Shown: positions 1 to 6,554, counted from the stretch's first letter. The stretch: 8,166 bases of DNA from Gammaproteobacteria bacterium (GCA_011051475.1 DRLE01000070.1:1-8166); one strand, 5' to 3'. The notes: a model not told the origin generated them from the sequence alone. Program-made: numbers and translations.

Positions 1-155
1 GACACATTATTGCAGAAGGTGCAGCCGCCCCGGCCGATACTGCCGTCGCGGTTGGGGCAGGTAAAACCGGCATCGATGGCAACCTTGTGCACACGCTCGC
101 CGTAGCGCTGCAGCATGCTCTGGCCGAAGGTATTGATGTACTGTGCAAGATTCAA
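1..155 (-). CDS. yhcC: YhcC-like radical SAM protein (TIGR01212 type), N-terminal 51 codons, truncated by window edge
   Basis: Seen: the minus strand from 155 reads MNLAQYINTFGQSMLQRYGE, and then a glycine-rich stretch with TCPNRDGSIGRGGCTFC. Cys33, Cys45 and Cys48 form a C-x11-C-x2-C motif, the [4Fe-4S]/SAM-binding signature of the YhcC (TIGR01212) radical SAM family rather than the common CxxxCxxC. The frame has a stop (TGA) twelve codons upstream and no ATG or GTG between, so the start is most likely TTG at 155-153. This gives the same N-terminal length as I recall for E. coli YhcC, and a GGGA lies seven bases upstream as a weak Shine-Dalgarno. Known of the family: cytosolic iron-sulfur enzymes of uncertain substrate, often encoded near glutamate synthase in E. 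coli. The gene leaves the window at base 1, so the rest of the barrel is unseen. It is divergent from the hydrolase gene to its right. The family call is fairly sure; the function is not. Confidence 0.85.
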   Translation of the reverse strand, partial: MNLAQYINTFGQSMLQRYGERVHKVAIDAGFTCPNRDGSIGRGGCTFCNNV

Positions 156-212
156 GCGATTGTCCCGGATAATCTGGAAAAGCCATTTTCACCATTTGGC
201 AAAACATGTCTG

Positions 213-224
213 TGACCTAGGTCA
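213..224. repeat. perfect 12-bp palindrome in the divergent intergenic region
   Basis: TGACCTAGGTCA reads identically on both strands. It lies 58 bases upstream of the TTG start of the radical SAM gene and 222 bases upstream of the hydrolase start. On the minus strand its edge gives TTGACC, but no matching -10 sits at 16-18 bases. It could be an operator for a dimeric regulator; no named consensus fits well enough to assign one. Confidence 0.4.
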
Positions 225-282
225 ACTGAAAGGGAAAGAATTGGCATTGTCCGGCTTTTGAGTGTTTTTTTGGCCATAATAA

Positions 283-297
283 CGGCATTTTATGCCG
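283..297. repeat. short perfect hairpin between divergent genes
   Basis: CGGCAT-TTT-ATGCCG forms a six-base-pair stem with a three-base loop. There is no T-run directly after it on either strand, so it is not a standard intrinsic terminator. It sits midway between the divergent starts and may be regulatory or incidental. The rest of 156-445 contains only the palindrome at 213-224 and the promoter at 375-404; I see no convincing small gene there. Confidence 0.3.
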
Positions 298-374
298 GTT
301 AATCCGGTGCCAGTGATACTCCCGGGGGCATGTTCATCGATGCGTATAAAACAGGGCGAAAGTCGAGCAGTTGT

Positions 375-404
375 TTGACTTGGTCTGGAAAGGGTGTTTA
401 TATT
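375..404 (+). promoter_or_regulatory. sigma70-type promoter for the DUF900 hydrolase gene
   Basis: TTGACT (375-380) and TATATT (399-404) each match the sigma70 consensus hexamer at five of six positions, with an 18-base spacer. The predicted transcript would start near 411, leaving a leader of about 35 bases before the ATG at 446. This argues against any start upstream of 411. Confidence 0.65.
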
Positions 405-435
405 TCCGCTGCAAGCAATCCATGTTCAGGGAATC

Positions 436-441
436 AGGAGG
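436..441 (+). promoter_or_regulatory. Shine-Dalgarno that fixes the hydrolase start
   Basis: A full AGGAGG lies four bases before the ATG at 446. The open frame continues upstream to a TTG at 371, but that codon lies inside the predicted promoter and has no comparable ribosome binding site. Confidence 0.75.
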
Positions 442-445
442 AACG

Positions 446-1573
446 ATGTATCTTATTACGAATCGCCGGATTGACAGAAATAAAAAGGGCCTGAGAATGT
501 TCAGCGACAAGCCGAACACAAATGGCGCCCAGGAAATCACTTTCGCCAGGGTTGAGCGCAAGGGCAATGCCTGGAGTGTAAAGCCGGTTACCGACAAACT
601 CTCCCCGACAGTCGTGCGGGATCTCAAAAAAAAATACAAGATCGATATCGATGTCCGCCAGCAGTGGCATGGCAGTCTTAAGGTTGCCTGCGAACTGTTC
701 GAGCTGGCCGCGACCACGAAAAAAAGCATTCTGTTATTCGTGCACGGTTATAACAACGATGTCAGGGATGTGCTCAAGGCCGCCGAAGCCATCGAAAAAC
801 TTTACGATGTTATCGTCGTTCCCTTTACCTGGCCGGCCAATGGCGGCAATCCCATAACCGGTGCGGCCGCCTACCTCAGTGACAAGGCGGATGCCAGGCT
901 GTCAACAAATGCACTCAATCGCGTCGTCGGCAAGCTGGGCTTCTATCACCGGCTGCTGACCAAAGGCTGGGTGGAAAGATTGCGTCAGCAGGCCTATGAT
1001 CGCCACCCGAACAATCCCGTCGCTGCCAGGGAACTGTTTGCAACGCTGCAGAACAGGGAATGTAATACAAAAATAAGCCTGCTCTGCCACAGCATGGGTA
1101 ACTACGTTCTCAAGCACACGCTGATGACCTCGGACAGTCTTACCAGCAAACTGGTTTTCGATAATGTCTGCCTGGTGGCTGCCGATGCGAACAACAAGAA
1201 TCACAGGGACTGGGTCGGTAAACTGGATGTCAGAAACCGCTGCTATATCGTTATCAATGAAAGCGACAGCGCACTGGCTGCCTCAAGAATAAAGCCCGGC
1301 GATGAGCAACTGGCGCGCCTGGGTCATTACACCCGGAAACTCGATGCCGACAACGCCTATTATATCGATGTCACGGATGCCAAAGGGGTGGGCACCGAAC
1401 ATACCTATTTCAAGGGCGATGCGGTCAAGGTCAACAGGCAGCTAAAAGCCGTCTTCGATGGCATGTTCAAGGGCATGGCCGTTGAGGAATATCTGGATTA
1501 TCGTGTGGATAAGAATCTTTACGTGATGAAACCGGATGCGCTGATTGATCGCGATTTCGATGATTTCTTTTAG
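446..1573 (+). CDS. DUF900-type alpha/beta hydrolase, 375 aa
   Basis: Seen: the central strand and oxyanion region LLFVHGYNND (HGYNN at residues 100-104) is followed by PFTWP (about 126-130) and a nucleophile elbow ISLLCHSMGNYVL with Ser216. A likely acid is Asp247 in CLVAADANN, and a likely catalytic His is His319 in GTEHTYF. This order of strand, FTWP, CHSMG and late HxYF is typical of the DUF900 alpha/beta-hydrolase family, whose substrates are unknown. No signal peptide or membrane segment is visible, so the protein is probably cytosolic. The start at 446 is chosen for its AGGAGG and upstream promoter. The N-terminal 75 residues are basic and do not match a domain I recognise. The heme-binding-like gene follows after 57 bases on the same strand and could be co-transcribed, but the functional link is unclear. 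A serine ester or lipid hydrolase is plausible; the reaction cannot be stated. Confidence 0.85.
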   Translation: MYLITNRRIDRNKKGLRMFSDKPNTNGAQEITFARVERKGNAWSVKPVTDKLSPTVVRDLKKKYKIDIDVRQQWHGSLKVACELFELAATTKKSILLFVHGYNNDVRDVLKAAEAIEKLYDVIVVPFTWPANGGNPITGAAAYLSDKADARLSTNALNRVVGKLGFYHRLLTKGWVERLRQQAYDRHPNNPVAARELFATLQNRECNTKISLLCHSMGNYVLKHTLMTSDSLTSKLVFDNVCLVAADANNKNHRDWVGKLDVRNRCYIVINESDSALAASRIKPGDEQLARLGHYTRKLDADNAYYIDVTDAKGVGTEHTYFKGDAVKVNRQLKAVFDGMFKGMAVEEYLDYRVDKNLYVMKPDALIDRDFDDFF

Positions 1574-1630
1574 GCAGGCTTGCATTCATTCTGCCGGAAA
1601 GATTATCGTAGAACCTGAATGAGAATAGCC

Positions 1631-2137
1631 ATGAAAAAGAATTCTGTTATCAAACGGGTATTTTCTCTGTGCGCAGCAGTATCGGCGCTTGCCGTTAATG
1701 CCGCGGATATCGTTACCGAAAACAGTATAGGCATGGAGCTGGCGCGTGATATTGCCAATGAAACCGTTCTGGCCTGCCGCAAGGACGGTTATCATGTCAG
1801 TGCCGTGGTGGTTGATCGCCAGGGGCTGCTTCGCGCCGCGCTGCGTGATGACCTGGCATCGCGTTTTACCCTGGAGATTGCCGAGCGCAAGGCCAATATG
1901 ACGGTACTGGCCTGGACCGACAGCGGGCAGTTTCTGAAAGCCCGTCCGGATATTCGCCAGGAGCTGAATCATATCAACGGCCTGATCGTGATGGAGGGCG
2001 GAGTCAAGATTGTCTCCGGTGGTTATAACATCGGCGCTGTTGGTGTCAGCGGCGCGCCTGGCGGTGACAAGGATGCGGCCTGTGCGAAGGCTGCCTTGAA
2101 AAAGCTGAATGAGCGTATCGAGTTTGCCATTGAGTAA
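1631..2137 (+). CDS. exported HbpS/GlcG-like protein (DUF336, heme-degrading domain family), 168 aa
   Basis: Seen: MKKNSVIKRVFSLCAAVSAL is a classic Sec signal peptide with a basic start and hydrophobic core, and VNA-AD gives a good cleavage point after Ala24. The mature part has the GlcG/HbpS hallmark near its C-terminus, GGVKIVSGG and then IGAVGVSGAPGGDKDAAC, plus a VSAVVVDRQG strand near residues 51-60. Known of the family: small alpha/beta domains, some binding or degrading heme, others of unknown role next to oxidoreductases. The predicted location is the periplasm. Start choice: an ATG at 1619 would add MRIA, but the one at 1631 puts the basic residues at the N-terminus as expected, and TGAGAA lies nearby as a weak ribosome binding site. 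It follows the hydrolase by 57 bases with no strong promoter between. The family call is firm; heme binding is inferred. Confidence 0.87.
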   Translation: MKKNSVIKRVFSLCAAVSALAVNAADIVTENSIGMELARDIANETVLACRKDGYHVSAVVVDRQGLLRAALRDDLASRFTLEIAERKANMTVLAWTDSGQFLKARPDIRQELNHINGLIVMEGGVKIVSGGYNIGAVGVSGAPGGDKDAACAKAALKKLNERIEFAIE

Positions 2138-2153
2138 CGGCTATGAGTAACTA

Positions 2154-2170
2154 GCCGGACAGTGTCCGGC
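2154..2170. terminator. candidate bidirectional terminator hairpin between convergent genes
   Basis: GCCGGAC-AGT-GTCCGGC is a perfect seven-base-pair, GC-rich stem with a three-base loop. It lies 16 bases after the stop of the HbpS-like gene and 23 bases after the stop of the convergent 50-codon gene. Neither side has a clean T-run (the plus strand reaches only CTTGTTTGATT some 14 bases later), so intrinsic termination is plausible rather than certain. Confidence 0.5.
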
Positions 2171-2193
2171 AATACGTGCCCGGTCTTGTTTGA

Positions 2194-2346
2194 TTACTGA
2201 GTCTTCCGGTAGAAGAACGAAGCCGGCGGCAGGCTCCACAGGTTGACCGGGCCAAAGACCAGGTCGGGCCAGTTGAGTTTCGGTTTTTTATGGCTGCCGG
2301 TTGAAGCTTGCCGGACGTTTCTTTTATTGCTGTGGATTGTTGTCAT
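2194..2346 (-). CDS. small conserved-looking protein of unknown function, 50 aa
   Basis: Seen: a 51-codon frame with ATG at 2346-2344 and stop TAA at 2196-2194. TGGAGA lies five bases upstream of the ATG, a good ribosome binding site. The first 25 residues are basic and polar (K8, R9, R12, H19, K20, K21, K23). The second half is a dense motif, LNWPDLVFGPVNLWSLPP (residues 24-41), ending in an aromatic FFYRK stretch. Such a W-P-D-L...P-V-N-L-W...P-P pattern is unlikely in a random frame and looks like a selected peptide motif. No transmembrane segment, cysteine or signal peptide is seen. It lies 107 bases downstream of nrdJb on the same strand and converges with the HbpS-like gene. I do not recognise the family, and co-transcription with nrdJ is only possible. 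Confidence rests on the ribosome binding site, the composition and the way the frame fits between neighbours. Confidence 0.7.
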   Translation of the reverse strand: MTTIHSNKRNVRQASTGSHKKPKLNWPDLVFGPVNLWSLPPASFFYRKTQ

Positions 2347-2389
2347 TATTATCTCCACGGTATAGTAAAATACGGACGATTGTAGTATT

Positions 2390-2426
2390 CGCTTTTTTCG
2401 CGCCTTTTGCGTCCTTCGCGGCTAAC
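2390..2426. repeat. dispersed-repeat-like intergenic element of the TTCGCG/GCGTCCTTCGCGG type
   Basis: The plus strand carries loosely repeated units CGCTTTTTTCG, CGCCTTTTG and CGTCCTTCGCGGCTAA, a degenerate tandem of CGC plus CTT at a spacing of about ten bases. From memory, sequences of this kind recur in intergenic regions of many proteobacterial genomes. No coding potential is seen in 2347-2453, and there is no clear terminator for nrdJb, though this element may sit in the transcript tail. Confidence 0.45.
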
Positions 2427-2453
2427 TGCTTTTAATCCCGGGTAATATCACGT

Positions 2454-3158
2454 CTAACCGCACTTCGAATCCCCGCAATTCAGACAGGTCATGCAGTTAT
2501 CCATACTGATTACCGCCTTGGTATTGCACTTCTTGCACAGCTGGGCATTGGCTGGAAAGTCGCCGGTGTCGTCATTGCCATGGTTGCTGCCGTTAATCGC
2601 CTCGTATTCCTTGCGCTTCTGCTCCAGAATGCCGCGCTGGTGTTCGTCCAGACTGTTGTCCTCGATCATGCCGATCATTTTCATATGGCACTCGATGGCG
2701 TCGCCGATTTCGGCCACCAGTGAAGGTTTGTACTTGCCGCCTTTCTTGAAATAGCCGCCGCGCGGATCGAACACACTGCGCAGTTCGTCGACCAGGAAGG
2801 TGACGTCGCCACCCTTGCGGAACACGGCGGAGATAATGCGGGTGAGGGCGACGATCCACTGAAAGTGATCCATGTTTTTCGAGTTGATAAAAATCTCGTA
2901 GGGGCGGCGCATTTCGTGCTCGGTGCCCTGATTGAGAATAATATCGTTAATGGTGATATACAGGGCGTGTTCCGACTGCGGGGTTTTGATCTTGTAGGTG
3001 GAACCCAGCAGCAGTTCGGGGCGCTCCAGTTTTTCGTGCATCTGAATGATTTCAGCCGTAGGGCATTCCTCCTCGCAGGGAGCGGCCTCTTCGGCTTTGG
3101 TTTCTGTTTCGTCGGCGACGGAATAACCGACGATTTTGTTTTTGATTTCAATTGTCAT
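2454..3158 (-). CDS. nrdJb: class II ribonucleotide reductase, NrdJb component (TSCPD domain and cysteine-rich tail), 234 aa
   Basis: Seen: residues of about 46-175 match the TSCPD region of B12-dependent ribonucleotide reductases (RPELLLGSTYKIKTP, ALYITINDI, MRRPYEIFINSKN, FDPRGGYFKKGG). The tail has C208xxC211, C222xxC225xxC228 and a final CGDSKCG with Cys233. Known: in single-chain NrdJ this region is C-terminal, with a probable zinc-binding cysteine set and a terminal CX4C pair that re-reduces the active-site disulfide. In Pseudomonas it is a separate NrdJb needed for activity. Here it is likewise separate and follows nrdJa by 60 bases. AGAGG seven bases before the ATG supports the start. 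An additional CEEEC (Cys28, Cys32) near the N-terminus is of unknown meaning. The protein is cytosolic and presumably acts as a complex with NrdJa to make deoxyribonucleotides. Confidence 0.92.
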   Translation of the reverse strand: MTIEIKNKIVGYSVADETETKAEEAAPCEEECPTAEIIQMHEKLERPELLLGSTYKIKTPQSEHALYITINDIILNQGTEHEMRRPYEIFINSKNMDHFQWIVALTRIISAVFRKGGDVTFLVDELRSVFDPRGGYFKKGGKYKPSLVAEIGDAIECHMKMIGMIEDNSLDEHQRGILEQKRKEYEAINGSNHGNDDTGDFPANAQLCKKCNTKAVISMDNCMTCLNCGDSKCG

Positions 3159-3181
3159 GTGTAGCCTCTGAATTTTCTCTC

Positions 3182-3210
3182 GTCATTGCGAACCTTGGCG
3201 AAGCAATGAC
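3182..3210. repeat. inverted repeat (GTCATTGC...GCAATGAC) in the nrdJa-nrdJb gap
   Basis: Perfect eight-base arms, GTCATTGC (3182-3189) and GCAATGAC (3203-3210), flank a 13-base loop GAACCTTGGCGAA. It fills half of the 60-base gap between the two reductase genes. It resembles the CGTCATTGCGA...GCAAT palindromic repeat that I recall as dispersed in several proteobacterial genomes. As RNA it would form a moderately stable hairpin without a T-run, so it could set the nrdJa:nrdJb message ratio rather than terminate. Confidence 0.6.
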
Positions 3211-3218
3211 ATGTTTCT

Positions 3219-6200
3219 TTAGAACTTGCCGTAATAACCTTCTTTCAAGGCATCGTACAGATTGGCGGCGGTGTGGGTTTCGCCGTCGTAGATAATCTCT
3301 TCATTACCCTTCGCCTCGACCACGCTGCCGTCTTCAAGGGTGAAGCGGTAGGTGGTGTTTTCCAGGTCTTTTTCCTTGACCAGTACGCCCTGGAAGACTT
3401 CCGGGTTGAAGCGGAAGGTGGTGCAACCCTTCAGGTTTTTCTCGTAGGCGTAAAGGTAGATGTCCTTGAAATCCTCGTAGGGGAAATCGGTGGGCACATT
3501 GGCGGTCTTGGAAATAGAGGAGTCGATCCATTTCTGCGCCGCAGCCTGGATATCGACGTGCTGTTTCGGCGTGACCTCATCGGCGCTGATAAAGTAGTCC
3601 GGCAGTTTCTCGTCTTCCTTCTCGGAAAACGGCATGGCATCGGGGTTGATCAGCTCGCGATAGGCCAGCAGCTCGTAGGACCAGACATCGACCTTTTCCT
3701 TGGATTTCTTGCCTTCGCGGATAATATTGCGCGCGTAGTGATGCGCAAAGCTCGGTTCGATACCGTTACTGGCATTATTGCCAATGGACAGGGCGATGGT
3801 GCCGGTAGGGGCAATCGAACTGTGGTGGGTAAAGCGTGCACCGGTTTCAGCCAGCTGCTCGACCAGTTCGGGGGCAACCTCGGCGACCTTCTGCATGTAA
3901 CGACTGTATTTTGCGTGCAGTACCTTGCCCTTGATGCTGTCGCCGACCTTCCAGCCATCGGCTTTCATTTCCGGGCGCTTGCTCAGCATTTCCGTGGTCA
4001 CGCTAAAGTCTTTTTCCAGGATCGGCGCGGGGCCTTTTTCCTTTGCCAGTTCCAGTGCGCATTCCCAGCCGGCCAGCGCCAGCTCGCGGGTGACCCGCTC
4101 GGTAAAGGCCAGTGATTCCTCGCTGCCGTACTTGATGCCCATCATGGTCAGGGCGGAACCCAGACCGAGATAGCCCATGCCGTGGCGGCGCTTGTTCTGG
4201 ATTTCCTCACGCTGTTTTTCCAGCGGCAGGCCGTTGATTTCAACCACATTGTCGAGCATGCGGGTGAATACCTTGACCACCTTGCGGTAGGTATCCCAGT
4301 CGAACTCGGCGTGTTCGGTAAACGGGTCCTTGACCAGCCGGGTCAGATTGATGGAGCCGAGCAGGCAGGCACCGTATTCGGGCAGGCCCTGTTCGCCACA
4401 GTTGTGGGCATGCAGGCCATTGGCGTCGAAGGTGTTGATGCCGGGAACCTGTACATCATAAACATCCTCCACACCGTCATCGATGATTTCACAGACCCGG
4501 GCAACAAAGCGTTCCCGGTTGAGGCTGCGTTTGTAGCCGGCCAGTGACTGTTGCAGACGATGAGCCTTGTCCGTGTCGGCAAAGCTGACCTGCTTTTCGA
4601 ACTGCAGCAGGTTTTCACCACTGATCACCAGCTCGTGCTGTGGCTTGATGGCATAGTCAGCCATTCCGCCTTTTCCGTCAGGCAGTGTTGCACGCGATTT
4701 TCTGCGGCGATCGGTGTACAGCCGTGAGTTGATGCCAAGTCGCAGCAGCATGCGCTGGACCGCTTCCAGTCGTGGCAAATCGGACTGGGCCAGACGAACG
4801 CTGACACCCTTGTCCTGGCTGCCCTGAACGGAGCCATCGGCATCGAACAGGCCGCGCAGGAAACCGCGATAGAAGTCACTCGAAGCCTTTTCAATGGCAG
4901 GGGTGATGGCCTTGTGTCCGGCACGCATACCGACCTCGTCGGCCAGCTGTTTGATCGCTGTCAGCGTCAGGCGGAATTCGTTACGCCCGTTTATCTCATG
5001 CCAGCCGCGGAAATCGGCGCGGTGTGGCAGGGTTCTGGCTGCGGCCAGTGCCTCGCTCATCACCGCCTGTACGCCTGCAGACAGACAGGCATCGGCGCCA
5101 TTGGCGACGGCAGCCGGTTTCCACACGGAGAGTACCGCCTCGTTGGCCTTGAGGGTGCCGTCTCCCACAAGCAGACCGAGCAGATAACCCTGTTCACGGT
5201 TATAGTTTCCGCGCCAGTGAGTCGCATCACGGTGATCATTCAGTAATACCCGGTCACCAGCCACCAGTTTGCCGGCCTCGCACCATTCGGTTTCGGTGAG
5301 GTAACGACTGAAGCGGGTAACGCGTCTGACGCGGTGATCCGCAGTCAGACGCAACTGGTGGCCTTCCGCCGTTTTCAGTTTTACCACGGGTTTGGTTGCG
5401 GTGCGGAAAAAACCTTCCCTGCCACTGGCGTGTTCGGCGCCATCGATACGGGCGCTGAAAGGCTGACCAATAAGGTCGGCTACCTGACGAGGCCCATCGC
5501 CGGTATGTACCCAGGTATCGGCGGTGACACAGGGATTGGTCGTGCGGATATTCTCGCAGAACCAGTTATTGTTCATCTCGTTGTACTGGTCGATGAGAAT
5601 AAAGCCCGGTTCGGCGTATTCGTAGGTGGAGGTCATAATGACGTTCCACAGCTTGCCGGCATCGATGGTTTTGTAGATGCGGCAGGCGACTTCGCCTTTC
5701 TCATTGACGATATAGTCGTCTTCACGGATGGGCCATTCACGCCAGATGACCTGGTCGGCATCGTTGATATCGATGCTGTGGGTTTCGGCTTCCTCACGGG
5801 TGAGGGGGAAGGCCAGCGGCCAGGGCGCATCGTGCTTCACCGCTTCCATAAACTCGCTGCTGATCAACAGGGAGAGGTTGAACTGGCGCAGGCGACCGTC
5901 TTCGCGCTTGGCGCGGATGAAGTCGAGCACATCCGGGTGGCCGACATCGAAGGTAGCCATCTGTGCGCCGCGGCGACCACCGGCGGATGAAATGGTAAAG
6001 CAGGTCTTGTCGTAGATGTCCATAAAGGACAGCGGGCCGGAGGTCAGGGCGCCGGAGCCGGAGACATAGGCGTCGTTGGGGCGCAGGGTGGAGAACTCAT
6101 AGCCGATACCGGCGCCGGATTTCAGGGTCATGCCGGCCTCATAGACTTTTTTCAGGATATCGTCCATGGAGTCATGGATCTTGCCGGACACGGTGCAGTT

Positions 6201-6554
6201 AATGGTGGAGGTGGCCGGCTTGTATTCCTGGGCGCCGGCATTGGAGATAATGCGACCGGCGGGAATGGCGCCGTTTTTCAGCGCCCAGAGGAATTTTTCA
6301 TACCAGATCTGCTGCTTTTCCTCGTCTTCCTCGATCTCGGACAGGGCGCGGGCAATGCGGGTAAAGGTGCCTTCCACGCACAGGTCAACGGCTTCGCCCT
6401 GCTTGTTTTTCAGCTGGTACTTGCGCTCCCAGATATCCTCGGAAGCCGGCTGCAGCGGTATTTCCAGGTTCTTGGCGGCGTCGTTTGCGGTGTTCTCGGA
6501 CTTGTCTTGGTTCTGGCTCAGGGTATTGTCAGGTGTACTCATCGGGGTGCTCAT
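3219..6554 (-). CDS. nrdJa: class II (adenosylcobalamin-dependent) ribonucleotide reductase, NrdJa, with in-frame intein; 1111-aa precursor, 734 aa after splicing
   Basis: What it does: reduces ribonucleotides to deoxyribonucleotides using a B12-generated thiyl radical, without needing oxygen. Seen, counting from the ATG at 6554: Cys120 in STINCTVSG is the first redox cysteine. The finger loop TTNP/CGEQ is split by an intein at residues 342-718. After splicing, Cys342 is the expected radical cysteine within the N-x-C-x-E motif, and Cys353 (eleven residues on, in GACLLGS) is the second redox cysteine. Other hallmarks are LKSGAGIGYEFSTLRP, SAGGRRGAQMA and APTGTIALSIGNNASNGIEP. The TSCPD domain and cysteine tail are absent and are supplied by NrdJb. 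Start: the ATG at 6554 has AGGAGA eight bases before it; a GTG at 6572 lies within that site, and a second ATG at 6542 repeats the MSTP codons. Regulation: a promoter and two NrdR-like boxes lie upstream. A host without splicing would have no active enzyme from this gene. Confidence 0.94.
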   Translation of the reverse strand: MSTPMSTPDNTLSQNQDKSENTANDAAKNLEIPLQPASEDIWERKYQLKNKQGEAVDLCVEGTFTRIARALSEIEEDEEKQQIWYEKFLWALKNGAIPAGRIISNAGAQEYKPATSTINCTVSGKIHDSMDDILKKVYEAGMTLKSGAGIGYEFSTLRPNDAYVSGSGALTSGPLSFMDIYDKTCFTISSAGGRRGAQMATFDVGHPDVLDFIRAKREDGRLRQFNLSLLISSEFMEAVKHDAPWPLAFPLTREEAETHSIDINDADQVIWREWPIREDDYIVNEKGEVACRIYKTIDAGKLWNVIMTSTYEYAEPGFILIDQYNEMNNNWFCENIRTTNPCVTADTWVHTGDGPRQVADLIGQPFSARIDGAEHASGREGFFRTATKPVVKLKTAEGHQLRLTADHRVRRVTRFSRYLTETEWCEAGKLVAGDRVLLNDHRDATHWRGNYNREQGYLLGLLVGDGTLKANEAVLSVWKPAAVANGADACLSAGVQAVMSEALAAARTLPHRADFRGWHEINGRNEFRLTLTAIKQLADEVGMRAGHKAITPAIEKASSDFYRGFLRGLFDADGSVQGSQDKGVSVRLAQSDLPRLEAVQRMLLRLGINSRLYTDRRRKSRATLPDGKGGMADYAIKPQHELVISGENLLQFEKQVSFADTDKAHRLQQSLAGYKRSLNRERFVARVCEIIDDGVEDVYDVQVPGINTFDANGLHAHNCGEQGLPEYGACLLGSINLTRLVKDPFTEHAEFDWDTYRKVVKVFTRMLDNVVEINGLPLEKQREEIQNKRRHGMGYLGLGSALTMMGIKYGSEESLAFTERVTRELALAGWECALELAKEKGPAPILEKDFSVTTEMLSKRPEMKADGWKVGDSIKGKVLHAKYSRYMQKVAEVAPELVEQLAETGARFTHHSSIAPTGTIALSIGNNASNGIEPSFAHHYARNIIREGKKSKEKVDVWSYELLAYRELINPDAMPFSEKEDEKLPDYFISADEVTPKQHVDIQAAAQKWIDSSISKTANVPTDFPYEDFKDIYLYAYEKNLKGCTTFRFNPEVFQGVLVKEKDLENTTYRFTLEDGSVVEAKGNEEIIYDGETHTAANLYDALKEGYYGKF
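4401..5531 (-). mobile_element. intein with LAGLIDADG homing endonuclease inside nrdJa, 377 aa
   Basis: Seen, in intein numbering: Cys1 in CVTADTWVHTGDG (block A); GHQLRLTADHRV at 57-68 with Thr63 and His66 (block B TxxH); endonuclease block C GYLLGLLVGDG (115-125, Asp124); block E FYRGFLRGLFDADGS (220-234, Asp232); block F VYDVQVPGINTFDANGL (357-373); and block G HAHN with His376 and Asn377, followed by Cys as the +1 residue. The frame is open throughout and flanks rejoin as TTNP-CGEQ, a continuous reductase sequence. All residues for standard Cys1/Asn/Cys+1 splicing are present except that the usual block F His is Asn366. Both LAGLIDADG acidic residues are retained, so the endonuclease may be active. 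Inteins at conserved ribonucleotide-reductase motifs are known; this one interrupts just before the radical cysteine. Boundaries are exact from the host motif. Confidence 0.95.

Noticed and set aside
7..207. 66-codon minus-strand frame over the radical SAM gene start
   Set aside because: A different frame clearly carries the radical SAM signature; this one is Arg/His/Cys-rich shadow sequence.
371..445. 25-codon upstream extension of the DUF900 hydrolase beginning at TTG
   Set aside because: It overlaps the predicted promoter hexamers and has no ribosome binding site, while the ATG at 446 has AGGAGG.
4401..5531. Group I intron or insertion sequence interrupting nrdJa
   Set aside because: The insert is open in the host frame and has intein splicing blocks A, B, F and G, with exact rejoining of the protein, so splicing is at the protein level.
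5334..5990. 218-codon open frame on the plus strand opposite nrdJa
   Set aside because: It is the antisense shadow of a strongly conserved reductase sequence, and shows no recognisable domain and no plausible ribosome binding site.
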